In this document: positions 47,144-54,621 of the stretch, in pieces
Layout of the letters: each line of letters opens with the position of its first letter
Position numbering within the stretch: the first letter of the stretch is position 1
Origin: Magnetospirillum sp.
GTDB taxonomy: Bacteria > Pseudomonadota > Alphaproteobacteria > Rhodospirillales > Magnetospirillaceae
Direction: 5' to 3'
Length of the DNA stretch: 64,000 nt
NCBI GenBank assembly: GCA_024707145.1
Contig: JANQAI010000015.1
Coordinates: 1-64,000, forward strand
The notes under the pieces: model-generated
What the model was told of the DNA's origin: nothing
What the model saw: the letters and a program-made list of their open reading frames with translations, nothing else
The model's database searches: none
Translations under genes and position numbers: made by a program

Positions 47144-47171
47144 AAAGGCCGCCGGATTTCCGGCGGCCTTT
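47144..47171. terminator. Bidirectional intrinsic terminator
   Basis: AAAGGCCGCCGG, loop ATTT, CCGGCGGCCTTT: a 12-bp perfect stem with A-rich and T-rich flanks. It lies 24 bases after the small membrane protein gene. Confidence 0.85.
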
Positions 47172-47250
47172 CGCGTTTCAGGCTGTGCGAATCGCGTGCG
47201 CTTCTAGAGAAGCGAGCCTTAAATCTGGCTCGTTGGTTCTCTCCCTTTTC

Positions 47251-47359
47251 GTCATGCGCGGACTTGATCCGCGCATCCACGTGGCGCCGCATTCACTGAA
47301 TGGCGTCAAAGGCTTTCATGCGGCACCACGTGGATCGCCGGGTCAGGCCCGGCGATGAC
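47251..47359. repeat. Dispersed double-hairpin repeat, copy E
   Basis: Left half GTCATGCGCGGACTTGATCC, right half GGGTCAGGCCCGGCGATGAC. The 45-base spacer is itself palindromic (GTGGCGCCGC...GCGGCACCAC), suggesting a third hairpin. Confidence 0.8.
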
Positions 47360-47404
47360 GAAAAGGAGCTGTGGAATGGGATGCAGATTTAGGGCACGCC
47401 GTTT

Positions 47405-49207
47405 CTAGCTGTCGCCCATCTTGAGTGCGGCCAGGAAGGCGGATTGCGGAATCTCCACCTTGCCGAACTGGCGCATGCGCTTCTTGCCTTCCTTCTGCTT
47501 CTCCAGCAGCTTGCGCTTGCGGCTGACGTCGCCGCCATAGCACTTGGCCAGCACGTCCTTGCGCAGCGCGCTGATGCTCTCGCGCGCCACGATGCGGCCG
47601 CCGATGGCGGCCTGGATGGCGATCTGGAACATCTGGCGCGGGATCAGGTCCTTGAGGCGGATGCAGATGCCGCGGCCGCGGGCCTCCGCATTGGCGCGGT
47701 GGACGATGAAGGCGAGCGCGTCCACCGGCTCCTGGTTGACCATGATGGACACCTTGACCAGATCGCTCTCGGCGTAGGAATCGATCTCGTAATCGAAGCT
47801 GGCATAGCCGCGGCTGATGGATTTCAGCCGGTCGTAGAAGTCGAACACCACCTCGTTCAGCGGCAGCTTGTAGACCGCCATGGCGCGGTTGCCGGCATAG
47901 GTCAGGTCGATCTGCTGGCCGCGCCGCTCGGTGCACAGTTGCAGGATGGGGCCCAGGTATTCGTCGGGCACCATGATGGTGGCCTTGATCCACGGCTCCT
48001 CGATGTGGTCGATGCGGGCCTGGTCCGGCATGTCGGCCGGGTTGTGCAGTTCGAGCATTTCGCCGTTGGTCATGTGGACGCGATAGACCACGCTGGGCGC
48101 GGTGGTGATCAGGTCCAGGTTGAACTCGCGCTCCAGCCGCTCCTGGATGATCTCCAGGTGCAGCAGGCCGAGGAAGCCGCAGCGGAAACCGAAGCCCAGC
48201 GCCGCCGAGGTTTCGGGTTCGTACTGGAAGCTGGCGTCGTTGAGGCGCAGCTTGGCGAGGCTGTCGCGCAGATCCTCGTAATCCGCCGCGTCGATGGGGA
48301 ACAGGCCGCACCACACCACCGGGATCGACGGCTTGAAGCCGGCCAGCGGGGCGGCGGCGGGCTTCTTGTCGTCGGTGATGGTGTCGCCCACGTTGGTGTC
48401 GGCCACCGCCTTGATGCCGGCGGTGATGAAGCCCATCTCGCCCGGGTGCAACGCGTCGCACTTGATCATCTTGGGAGTGAAGTAGCCCACCGAGTCCACC
48501 TCGTAGGCGGCGCCCGAGGCCATCATGCGGATCTTCTGGCCGCGCCGCAGCACGCCGTTCTTCACCCGCACCAGGATGATGACGCCCAGATAGGCGTCGT
48601 ACCAGGAATCCACCAGCAGCGCCTGCAGGTCGGCCTTGCCGTCGCCTTCCGGCGGCGGCAGGCGGGTGACCAGGGCCTCCAGCACGTCGTCGATGCCGAT
48701 GCCCGACTTGGCCGAGATCATCACCGCGTCGGAGGCGTCGAGGCCGATGACGTCCTCGATCTGCTCCTTGACGCGCTCGGGCTCGGCCGCCGGCAGGTCG
48801 ATCTTGTTGAGCACCGGCACGATCTCGTGGCCGGCGTCCAGCGCCTGGTAGACGTTGGCCAGGGTCTGCGCCTCGACGCCCTGGCTGGCGTCCACCACCA
48901 GGATCGAACCCTCGCAGGCGGCCAGCGAGCGGCTGACCTCGTAGGCGAAGTCCACGTGGCCGGGGGTGTCCATCAGGTTCAGCTGATAGGTCTTGCCGTC
49001 CTTGGCCTTGTAGGACAGGCGCACGGTCTGCGCCTTGATGGTGATGCCGCGCTCGCGCTCGATATCCATGGAATCGAGCATCTGCTCCTTCATCTCGCGC
49101 TCTTCGACGGCGCCGCAGCTCTGGATCAGGCGGTCGGCCAGGGTCGATTTGCCGTGGTCGATATGGGCGATGATGGCGAAGTTGCGGATATGGTCGAGCT
49201 TGGTCAT
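47405..49207 (-). CDS. lepA: Elongation factor 4 (LepA)
   Basis: A 600-residue translational GTPase of normal length. G1 AHIDHGKSTLADR, G2/switch near ERGITIKAQTVRL, G3 DTPGHVDF, G4 LNKIDLP. The unique LepA C-terminal domain (from about 490) includes SISALRKDVLAKCYGGDVSRKRKLLEKQKEGKKRMRQFG, broken here only by description. It acts on stalled or pre-translocated ribosomes. Single gene, with no overlap to its neighbours. Confidence 0.98.
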   Translation of the reverse strand: MTKLDHIRNFAIIAHIDHGKSTLADRLIQSCGAVEEREMKEQMLDSMDIERERGITIKAQTVRLSYKAKDGKTYQLNLMDTPGHVDFAYEVSRSLAACEGSILVVDASQGVEAQTLANVYQALDAGHEIVPVLNKIDLPAAEPERVKEQIEDVIGLDASDAVMISAKSGIGIDDVLEALVTRLPPPEGDGKADLQALLVDSWYDAYLGVIILVRVKNGVLRRGQKIRMMASGAAYEVDSVGYFTPKMIKCDALHPGEMGFITAGIKAVADTNVGDTITDDKKPAAAPLAGFKPSIPVVWCGLFPIDAADYEDLRDSLAKLRLNDASFQYEPETSAALGFGFRCGFLGLLHLEIIQERLEREFNLDLITTAPSVVYRVHMTNGEMLELHNPADMPDQARIDHIEEPWIKATIMVPDEYLGPILQLCTERRGQQIDLTYAGNRAMAVYKLPLNEVVFDFYDRLKSISRGYASFDYEIDSYAESDLVKVSIMVNQEPVDALAFIVHRANAEARGRGICIRLKDLIPRQMFQIAIQAAIGGRIVARESISALRKDVLAKCYGGDVSRKRKLLEKQKEGKKRMRQFGKVEIPQSAFLAALKMGDS

Positions 49208-49346
49208 GTCGCTTTTTTCAAGGGCCTATAAGAACCTGCCGGAACATAGGGCCTTGAGCGGCATTTGGGAAGGGCGGAGCGGGGGCGGCCATTCCCGTGT
49301 GCCGTTCCGAGCGGCAGGCGAGGAATCTCCTCCTGGCAGGACGGTC

Positions 49347-50432
49347 CTAACCGTGACCGATCTGCCGGACGGGGATCCTCCGTTGCGGTGCTCCTCGGGA
49401 TGACAGGGTGGTGGTCCGCCTCCAGAACCCGGCCAGCACCACCTTGCCCTTGGCCTTGCCGCTTTCGATCAGGGCGTGGGCCTTGATCAGGTTGGCGGCG
49501 TTGATGGCGCCCATGGTCTCGGCCAGGGTGGTGCGCAGGACGCCCTGGTCCACCAGCTTCGCCACCTCGCCCAGCAGCTTGTGCTGCTCGGCGATGTCCG
49601 GGGTGTCGAACAGCGAGCGGGTGAACATGAACTCCCAGTGCACCGAGACGCACTTGCGCTTGAACAGGCCCAGCTCGAACTTGGCCGGGTCGTCGATCAG
49701 GCCGAAGCGGCCCTGGGGCGCGATCAGGTCGGCGATGTCGGCCTGGTGCTGGTCGGTGGCGGTCAGGCTGACCACCAATTCCGGCGCCTTCAGGCCCAAT
49801 GCCTCGATCTGCGGCTTCAGCGGCTGGGAATGGTCGATGACGTGGTGGGCGCCCAGGTCCTTGCACCATTGCTTGGTGTCGGGCCGCGAGGCGGTGGCGA
49901 TCACGGTCAGGCCGGTGAGCCGGCGGGCTAGCTGAATGGCGATGGAGCCGACGCCGCCGGCACCGCCGACGATCAGCAGGGTCCGGGTGTCGGCGCCCGG
50001 CCCGCGCTTGATCTCCAGGCGGTCGAACAGCAATTCCCATGCGGTGATGGAGGTCAGCGGCAGCGCAGCGGCGGCGGCGAAATCCAGGCTCTTGGGCTTG
50101 GCGCCGACGATGCGCTCGTCCACCAGGTGGAACTCCGCGTTGGTGCCCGACCGGGCGATGGAGCCGGCATAGAACACCTCGTCGCCCGGCTTGAACAGGG
50201 TGGCGTCGGGGCCTGTGGCCACCACCACGCCGGCTGCGTCGTAGCCCAGCACCTTGGGCGCGCCCTGCGGGTCGGTGCGGTGGCGCACCTTGGTGTCGAC
50301 CGGGTTGACCGACACCGCCTTGACCTCCACCAGCAGGTCGCGCCCGGTGGGGGCGGGACGGTCCAACTCCACATCCTCGAGGGCCTTGGGATCGGTGATG
50401 GGCAGGGAATGCCGATAGGCAACGGCGCGCAT
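49347..50432 (-). CDS. Zinc-type alcohol dehydrogenase-like/quinone oxidoreductase (MDR family)
   Basis: A 361-residue medium-chain reductase. The N-terminal half VKAVSVNPVDTKVR, LGYDAAGVVVATG is the GroES-like domain; LIVGGAGGVGSIAIQLAR is the NAD(P)-binding loop. There are no structural zinc cysteines. It matches the QOR-like subfamily often divergent from HxlR regulators. The usual end (GKVVLAGF) is followed by about 25 extra residues encoded by a dispersed-repeat-like sequence. The ATG at 50432 is the family start. Confidence 0.9.
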   Translation of the reverse strand: MRAVAYRHSLPITDPKALEDVELDRPAPTGRDLLVEVKAVSVNPVDTKVRHRTDPQGAPKVLGYDAAGVVVATGPDATLFKPGDEVFYAGSIARSGTNAEFHLVDERIVGAKPKSLDFAAAAALPLTSITAWELLFDRLEIKRGPGADTRTLLIVGGAGGVGSIAIQLARRLTGLTVIATASRPDTKQWCKDLGAHHVIDHSQPLKPQIEALGLKAPELVVSLTATDQHQADIADLIAPQGRFGLIDDPAKFELGLFKRKCVSVHWEFMFTRSLFDTPDIAEQHKLLGEVAKLVDQGVLRTTLAETMGAINAANLIKAHALIESGKAKGKVVLAGFWRRTTTLSSRGAPQRRIPVRQIGHG

Positions 50433-50548
50433 GGGGATCACCTCTTGCTCGGTTGGTCGATCACAGGATGGTCCCCTTGCGACGACCTCGCAAGAATGCA
50501 CATTTTCTGTATATAGTACCCGAAATGATACCATTGAGGCTTTCCGCC

Positions 50549-50893
50549 ATGGCGACGCATCAGCGCTACGACTGTTCCGAGGGCTGTCCGGTGGAGGCCA
50601 CGCTGGAACTCATCGGCGGCAAGTGGAAGGGCGTCATCCTCTTCCACCTGCTGGAGGGCACCCACCGTTTCGGCGAACTGCGGCGCAAGCTGCCCAGCGT
50701 CACCCAGCGCATGCTGACCAAGCAATTGCGCGAGTTGGAGGAATGCGGCCTGATCCGCCGCGTCGTCCATGCCGAGGTGCCGCCCCGGGTGGAATATTCC
50801 CTGACCGCGCTGGGCGAGAGCCTGCGGCCGGTGGTGCTGGCGCTGCGGGAATGGGGCGCCGCCTATCGGGCAAGGTTGGGGGCGGCGGCCTGA
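50549..50893 (+). CDS. HxlR-family transcriptional regulator
   Basis: A 114-residue winged-helix protein. The N-terminal Cys pair (YDCSEGCPVEATLELIGGKW) is typical for redox or electrophile-sensing HxlR members. The HTH region FGELRRKLPSVTQRMLTKQL and wing VHAEVPPRVEYSLT complete it. Divergent from the quinone oxidoreductase by 116 bases, which include an AT-rich stretch around TATATAGTACCCGAAATGAT; it likely represses that gene. Confidence 0.92.
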   Translation: MATHQRYDCSEGCPVEATLELIGGKWKGVILFHLLEGTHRFGELRRKLPSVTQRMLTKQLRELEECGLIRRVVHAEVPPRVEYSLTALGESLRPVVLALREWGAAYRARLGAAA

Positions 50894-50986
50894 AGCATTT
50901 GGGGGACATTCTCATGGCAGCGCTTCTGCTTCGCGCGCTACAGGAGTAGACTCAGGGTAAGCACGAACTGGGCGTGAGGTGTCGCC

Positions 50987-51304
50987 ATGCTGTTCGACCG
51001 CAACAAATCTCCCCCCGACAAGGCTGTCCGGCCGGATGTGGAAAACCAGGTCCGCCGGCACCGCGACCGCATGGCCGGCCTGTGGGCGGCCGAGCTGCTG
51101 GGGCTGATCGGCCACGCGGCGCAGGATTACGCCCGCGACCTGGCCCATTCCCACGATGCCGCCCCCGATGACGAACCCGTGCTGGGCCACCTGACCCGCG
51201 ACCTGCGCGGGCGCGCCGGCACCCACGAGATCCGCGAGAAGCTGGCGCACCTGCTGCACGAGGCGCGGCGGCAACTGCTGGACGGGGACGCCAAAAGGCA
51301 CTGA
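50987..51304 (+). CDS. DUF1476/ATPase zeta-subunit-like protein
   Basis: A 105-residue protein. RHRDRMAGLWAAELLGLIG and HEIREKLAHLLHEARRQL match the four-helix part of the alphaproteobacterial F1-ATPase inhibitor zeta (DUF1476). Its N-terminus is shorter and lacks the usual inhibitory start, so it may be a paralogue with another role. It precedes the Fur-ArsR gene by 100 bases. Confidence 0.65.
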   Translation: MLFDRNKSPPDKAVRPDVENQVRRHRDRMAGLWAAELLGLIGHAAQDYARDLAHSHDAAPDDEPVLGHLTRDLRGRAGTHEIREKLAHLLHEARRQLLDGDAKRH

Positions 51305-51357
51305 GGAAAACCTTTCGGCCGATGGGGGGGATGATGCAGATTCCCGCTTGCCTTCTT

Positions 51358-51382
51358 CATGCGAATGATTATCATTTGCGTG
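51358..51382. promoter_or_regulatory. Fur-box-like palindrome upstream of the Fur-ArsR gene
   Basis: A 25-base near-perfect palindrome, CATGCGAATGAT-T-ATCATTTGCGTG: 10 of 12 positions pair. It contains an AATGAT/ATCATT core resembling Fur, Zur or Mur operators. It ends 22 bases before the ATG of the hybrid regulator and 9 bases before its ribosome site, so binding would block transcription or the start region. It could be autoregulatory or controlled by a separate Fur. Confidence 0.7.
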
Positions 51383-51404
51383 AATTCAGGCAAGGAGGGA
51401 GCCT

Positions 51405-51914
51405 ATGACCACCATCGGATTGGACGAAGGAATCGAAGCGTTGCGCCGCGCGCGTCTGGCGCCGACGCCCCAGCGGGTGACGGTGGCCGGGCTGGTGTTC
51501 TCGGGGCCGACGCTGGCGCTGACCGCGTCCGAACTGCAGGACCGCGCGGTCGACGCCGACATGTATCTCAGCCGCGACGAGGCGGAAGGGGCGCTGGCCG
51601 AACTGCGCGCCGCCGGGGTGCTGCCGCTGATGTTCGAGTCCCGTGGCGGCGGATTCGACCTGGGCCGCGCCGCCCGGCTGCTCCAGGCCATGGGCAACCC
51701 GCACCGCCTGCGGGTGCTGCGCGAACTGCTGGGCGGCGAGCGCTGCGCCGGCGACCTGGGCCGCATGACCGGCCTGCAGCCCTCCGCCCTGTCGCAGCAT
51801 CTGTCGCGCCTGCGCGCCGATGGACTGGTGCGGTGCCGCCGCGCCGGCAGCCGCATCTATTACGCCCTGGCTGGCGAGGCGGCGAAGTCCGTGCTGCGCA
51901 GCCTGGCGGTGTAG
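51405..51914 (+). CDS. Fur-type DNA-binding domain fused to ArsR HTH: hybrid regulator
   Basis: A 169-residue regulator with two DNA-binding modules. Residues about 5-75 resemble the Fur winged-helix N-terminal domain (ALRRARLAPTPQRVTVAGLV with the TPQR motif; SRDEAEGALAELRAAGVL). Residues about 80-165 are an ArsR HTH (LQAMGNPHRLRVLRELLGG, LQPSALSQHLSRLRADGLV, RIYYALAG). The Fur dimerisation and metal domain is missing. In the ArsR metal site ELCVCDL, ERCAGDL keeps one Cys. AAGGAGGG lies 6 bases before the ATG. A Fur-like palindrome sits just upstream. No metal transport or resistance gene is adjacent. Confidence 0.8.
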   Translation: MTTIGLDEGIEALRRARLAPTPQRVTVAGLVFSGPTLALTASELQDRAVDADMYLSRDEAEGALAELRAAGVLPLMFESRGGGFDLGRAARLLQAMGNPHRLRVLRELLGGERCAGDLGRMTGLQPSALSQHLSRLRADGLVRCRRAGSRIYYALAGEAAKSVLRSLAV

Positions 51915-52014
51915 GCGGCCGCGCGAAGGAAAACGTCACAACCCGCTACTGGTCATGCCGCTGCCCCAGGCTTATTAAGTGAAAATGGTCACATAAGCCT
52001 GTTGGGGGTGGGCT

Positions 52015-52740
52015 GTGCTTATCGAGCGGCGTGTCATCGTCTTTCCGCGTTCGGACCTGCTTGACGCCATGCGTCGCTTCGGCGAGCACCACGACAAGCT
52101 GATGCCCGATACGCCGCCCGAGAACTTCCTCTTCGACCCGGCCTCGGACGTGGCGCTGTCGGTGACCTTTCCGGCCATCAACCGCAGCGCCACGCCCACC
52201 CGCGTCACCTTTTCGTGCGAAGAGGTGGGGCAGGCCATGACCCAGTACTGCCGCGACCACAAGGTGCCGCTGCCGCGCTCGGCCAACAAGCTGGTGGAGA
52301 AGTACAAGGACGGCGCCGCGCTCACCATGCAGGTGGGCGAGCCCGGCCTGCATGTCATGGTGGTGGACGATCAGGAAGTGGTGCGCGCCATCGTCCGCAA
52401 GTCCCTGGCCAAGGCCCATCTCAGCCAGTTCACCGAGGCCACCAACGGCAAGGAGGCGCTGGACCTGCTGCGGGTGGGCGGCATCGAGCCCGACGTCATC
52501 CTGTGCGACCTGCACATGGACACCATGGGCGGCGAGGAGTTCCTACGCCAGCTGCGCGCCGACCGGGCCAACCGCTCGTGCCGCAAGCCGGTGCTGATCC
52601 TGACGGGGGAAAAGGACGAACGCCGGCTCGAGGCCGCCCGCAAGCTGGGCGCGTCCAAGGTCCTGGCCAAGCCCATCCCGCCCGACGAGTTGATCCGCCA
52701 GATCATGCTGGCGCGCGGCTATTTCGAACTGAACCGCTAA
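52015..52740 (+). CDS. Response regulator with uncharacterised N-terminal domain
   Basis: A 241-residue protein. About 1-110 is an unknown small domain containing YCRDHKVPLPRSANKLVEKY. About 112-235 is a receiver: MVVDDQEVVR, phospho-Asp in VILCDLHMDTMGG, Thr in LILTGEKDERR and Lys in VLAKPIPPDE. There is no DNA-binding or enzymatic output, so it is likely an adaptor. It starts from GTG 52015. A strong hairpin follows. Confidence 0.82.
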   Translation: MLIERRVIVFPRSDLLDAMRRFGEHHDKLMPDTPPENFLFDPASDVALSVTFPAINRSATPTRVTFSCEEVGQAMTQYCRDHKVPLPRSANKLVEKYKDGAALTMQVGEPGLHVMVVDDQEVVRAIVRKSLAKAHLSQFTEATNGKEALDLLRVGGIEPDVILCDLHMDTMGGEEFLRQLRADRANRSCRKPVLILTGEKDERRLEAARKLGASKVLAKPIPPDELIRQIMLARGYFELNR

Positions 52741-52748
52741 AGCCGGGT

Positions 52749-52787
52749 GCGTGCAGGTCGAATCGCCTTGCGATCCGACCTGCACGC
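52749..52787 (+). terminator. Long hairpin after the response regulator
   Basis: GCGTGCAGGTCG pairs with CGACCTGCACGC, and an inner ATCGC/GCGAT extends it after one mismatch. It starts 8 bases after the stop. A T-rich but not pure T-tract follows. Confidence 0.65.
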
Positions 52788-52814
52788 TGAATCCGTCTCT
52801 TATCAATAAGGTAA

Positions 52815-52868
52815 AGCGCGATGACAGCGGGCCGACGCGAGGCCGCGCCAATCTGTTGTCATCGCGCT
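52815..52868. repeat. Inverted repeat with 30-base loop
   Basis: AGCGCGATGACA (52815-52826) and TGTCATCGCGCT (52857-52868) are perfect 12-bp complements. They lie in the gap between the response regulator and the next gene. They could be a bipartite binding site or part of an RNA structure. Confidence 0.55.
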
Positions 52869-52926
52869 CTAGGCGGGGAGCGGCCGGCACGCTACAGTGG
52901 CGCCCCGTTCCGTCCCAGGGTGACCC

Positions 52927-53701
52927 ATGAGCCTGACCCGCTACGCGCCGCAAATCCTCGACGCCTTCCGCCTGATCGTGGCCAAGCCGGCGGCCTCGGC
53001 CCGCATCATCGTGCCGGGTCTGGCGCTGGTGGCCGGCGGCCAGGCCGTCGCCATCCAACTGGGCAACATGCCCATGGGCCTGGGCCTGTCCGCCCTGGCG
53101 GCGGCGGCCATGGGCTTCTTCTGGCAGCGCGAACTGGCCGAGGGCGAGACCTTGAGCCCGGTGCAGATGGCCCTGCGCTTCGCCCTGTGGACGGTGGTGC
53201 TGCAATTGCTGCAGGGCTTCGAACTGGCCCCGGCCATCCTGTTCAACATCTTGTTGCAGGGCATGTCCGACGCGGAAGTCTATACCCGCACCGGCGTCCA
53301 GCTGTTCCAGCTGCTGGTCGGTGGCCTGTTCCTGATGCTGGCGCAGCTGGCGCTGGGCCGCTGGAAGGACTTCGCCGGCACCCGCCTGCAAGAGATGGTG
53401 CTGGCCGCCGGACTGGCGGTGGGCCTGGGCTACGTGGTCATCAACCTGCCCTTCCTGGTGCTGGGCGAGATCGCCAAGGCCCTGTTCGCCGACTTCGCCC
53501 CCCATGCGGGCGAGGCGCCCCAGGCCATGGTGAACCAGGCCATCCATGCCCTGAACCTGTTCGCCACCTCGGGCTATTTCGCCCTGGTGTGGACCCAGGC
53601 TCAAGGACATGCCGTCGCGCCTCAATCCCCCGGCCGAGCCGGAGGAACCCAAGGTCCGCCGCACCACCCGCATCAACCGGGCCAGCAAGGCGAAACGGTA
53701 A
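52927..53701 (+). CDS. Multi-TM membrane protein (frame broken at 53595-53602)
   Basis: About 257 residues when repaired. Five or six TM segments (IIVPGLALVAGGQAVAI, LSALAAAAMGFFW, LWTVVLQLLQGF, LLVGGLFLMLAQLAL, MVLAAGLAVGLGYVVI, ALNLFATSGYFALVWTQ). At CCAGGCTC one extra G shifts the frame; corrected, LKDMPSRLNPPAEPEEP and a basic tail TTRINRASKAKR lead to the TAA at 53699-53701. It is not in a family I recognise. The uncorrected frame runs into yefM. Confidence 0.7.
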
Positions 53702-53759
53702 GCGACGCTAACATTAAAGTTAGTGCCGTTAACGCTGAGCCTTGCAGTCGGCCCCCTCT

Positions 53760-53779
53760 TTGTACAAATATATGTACAA
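53760..53779 (+). promoter_or_regulatory. YefM-YoeB operator: two TGTACA cores 12 bp apart
   Basis: TTGTACAAATATATGTACAA upstream of the yefM ribosome site holds TGTACA at 53761-53766 and 53773-53778. In E. coli the YefM-YoeB repressor binds two palindromes with the same core and the same 12-bp centre-to-centre distance. Autorepression is therefore likely. Confidence 0.85.
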
Positions 53780-53790
53780 GGAGGCCCCCT

Positions 53791-54048
53791 ATGGATGTCA
53801 AAAGCTACAGCCACGTTCGCCAGAATCTGGCGTCGATCATGGACGAGGTGTGTGCCAGCCGCGAGCCGGTGGTGGTGACACGTCAGAACGCCGAGTCGGT
53901 GGTGATGATGTCGCTGGACGAGTTCCGCGCGTGGGAAGAAACCCTGCATCTATTGAAGAGCCCGAAAAACGCCGAGGAACTGATGCGTTCCATCGCCGAG
54001 GCGGATGCAGGCCAGGTGGTTGAACGGGGATTGCTGCCCGACCAATGA
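53791..54048 (+). CDS. yefM: Antitoxin YefM (Phd/YefM family)
   Basis: An 85-residue antitoxin. The N-terminal DNA-binding half (MDVKSYSHVRQNLASIMDEV, then EPVVVTRQNAESVVMMSLDEF) is typical; the C-terminal tail wraps the toxin. AAGGAGG precedes the ATG. It overlaps yoeB by 4 bases (ATGA). Confidence 0.95.
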   Translation: MDVKSYSHVRQNLASIMDEVCASREPVVVTRQNAESVVMMSLDEFRAWEETLHLLKSPKNAEELMRSIAEADAGQVVERGLLPDQ

Positions 54049-54311
54049 GACTGCTGTGGACCGAGCGCGCCTGGGGGCAGTACCTGTACTGGCAGGAAAC
54101 CGATGATGCCACCCTGTCGCGCATCAATGAACTGCTGCGCGACAGCATGCGTCATCCCTTTGCCGGTCTGGGCAAGCCGGAACCGCTGAAAGGCGATCTC
54201 AAAGGCTGGTGGTCACGGCGCATCACCGGCGAGCACCGTCTGGTCTATCGCGTGGAAGGTAGCGGCGAGGCGCAGACCCTGGTGGTCGCCATGTGCCGCT
54301 ATCATTACTGA
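54045..54311 (+). CDS. yoeB: Toxin YoeB (ribosome-dependent mRNA interferase)
   Basis: An 88-residue toxin. The catalytic residues line up with E. coli YoeB: Glu46 in GKPEPLKG, Arg65 in GEHRLVYRV, and the terminal CRYHY with His87 and Tyr88. It cleaves mRNA in the ribosomal A site. All active-site residues are intact, so the toxin is likely functional. A terminator-like hairpin follows at 54551. Confidence 0.96.
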   Translation: MRLLWTERAWGQYLYWQETDDATLSRINELLRDSMRHPFAGLGKPEPLKGDLKGWWSRRITGEHRLVYRVEGSGEAQTLVVAMCRYHY

Positions 54312-54402
54312 CCCATGGTCATGGGCAGCGCGAAGGGGCCGACCCCCTCGCATTTTGACCGCTATGACCAAGCCCGGACTTGGTTTGCGGCCGACTTCCC
54401 CG

Positions 54403-54508
54403 TGTCATGCTGAGGAGCATCGCGACGAAGGATCTCTGCCTGGCACACCGCCTCAGAATCGGCCATGCCCTGCCAAGATGAGATCCCGCGCAGGCGCTCG
54501 GGATGACA
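54403..54508. repeat. TGTCATGCTGAGGAGC-type dispersed repeat
   Basis: A 106-base element with complementary ends: TGTCATGCTGAGGAGC on the left and GCTCGGGATGACA on the right. This type is common in many proteobacterial genomes. A partial copy overlaps the end of the quinone oxidoreductase gene at about 49366-49405. It accounts for much of the 310-base gap 54312-54621. Confidence 0.75.
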
Positions 54509-54550
54509 TTCTCCAGATTTTCCGGCGCTTTGCCGGCACCCCCACCCAAC

Positions 54551-54590
54551 CCCTCCCCCGTCAAGGGGGAGGGTCTTTCTTTCTTTTCTT
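54551..54590 (+). terminator. Terminator-like hairpin after yoeB
   Basis: CCCTCCCCC, five-base loop, GGGGGAGGG then TCTTTCTTTCTTTTC. A 9-bp GC stem with a T-rich tail. The reverse strand of the same region may also end gcvPB transcription. Confidence 0.7.
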
Positions 54591-54621
54591 CCCCCCTTCG
54601 GGGGAGGGCCGGGGTGGGGGA

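Noticed and set aside
15105..47360. A CRISPR array made from the dispersed repeats
   Set aside because: The copies are thousands of bases apart with palindromic halves. There are no regularly spaced direct repeats and no cas genes.
47444..49231. A 595-codon plus-strand frame
   Set aside because: Antisense to lepA, whose protein is conserved end to end.
51405..51914. An arsenic resistance locus at the ArsR-like gene
   Set aside because: There is no arsenite pump or other ars gene nearby. The arsenate-reductase-like gene is 30 kb away in a different context.
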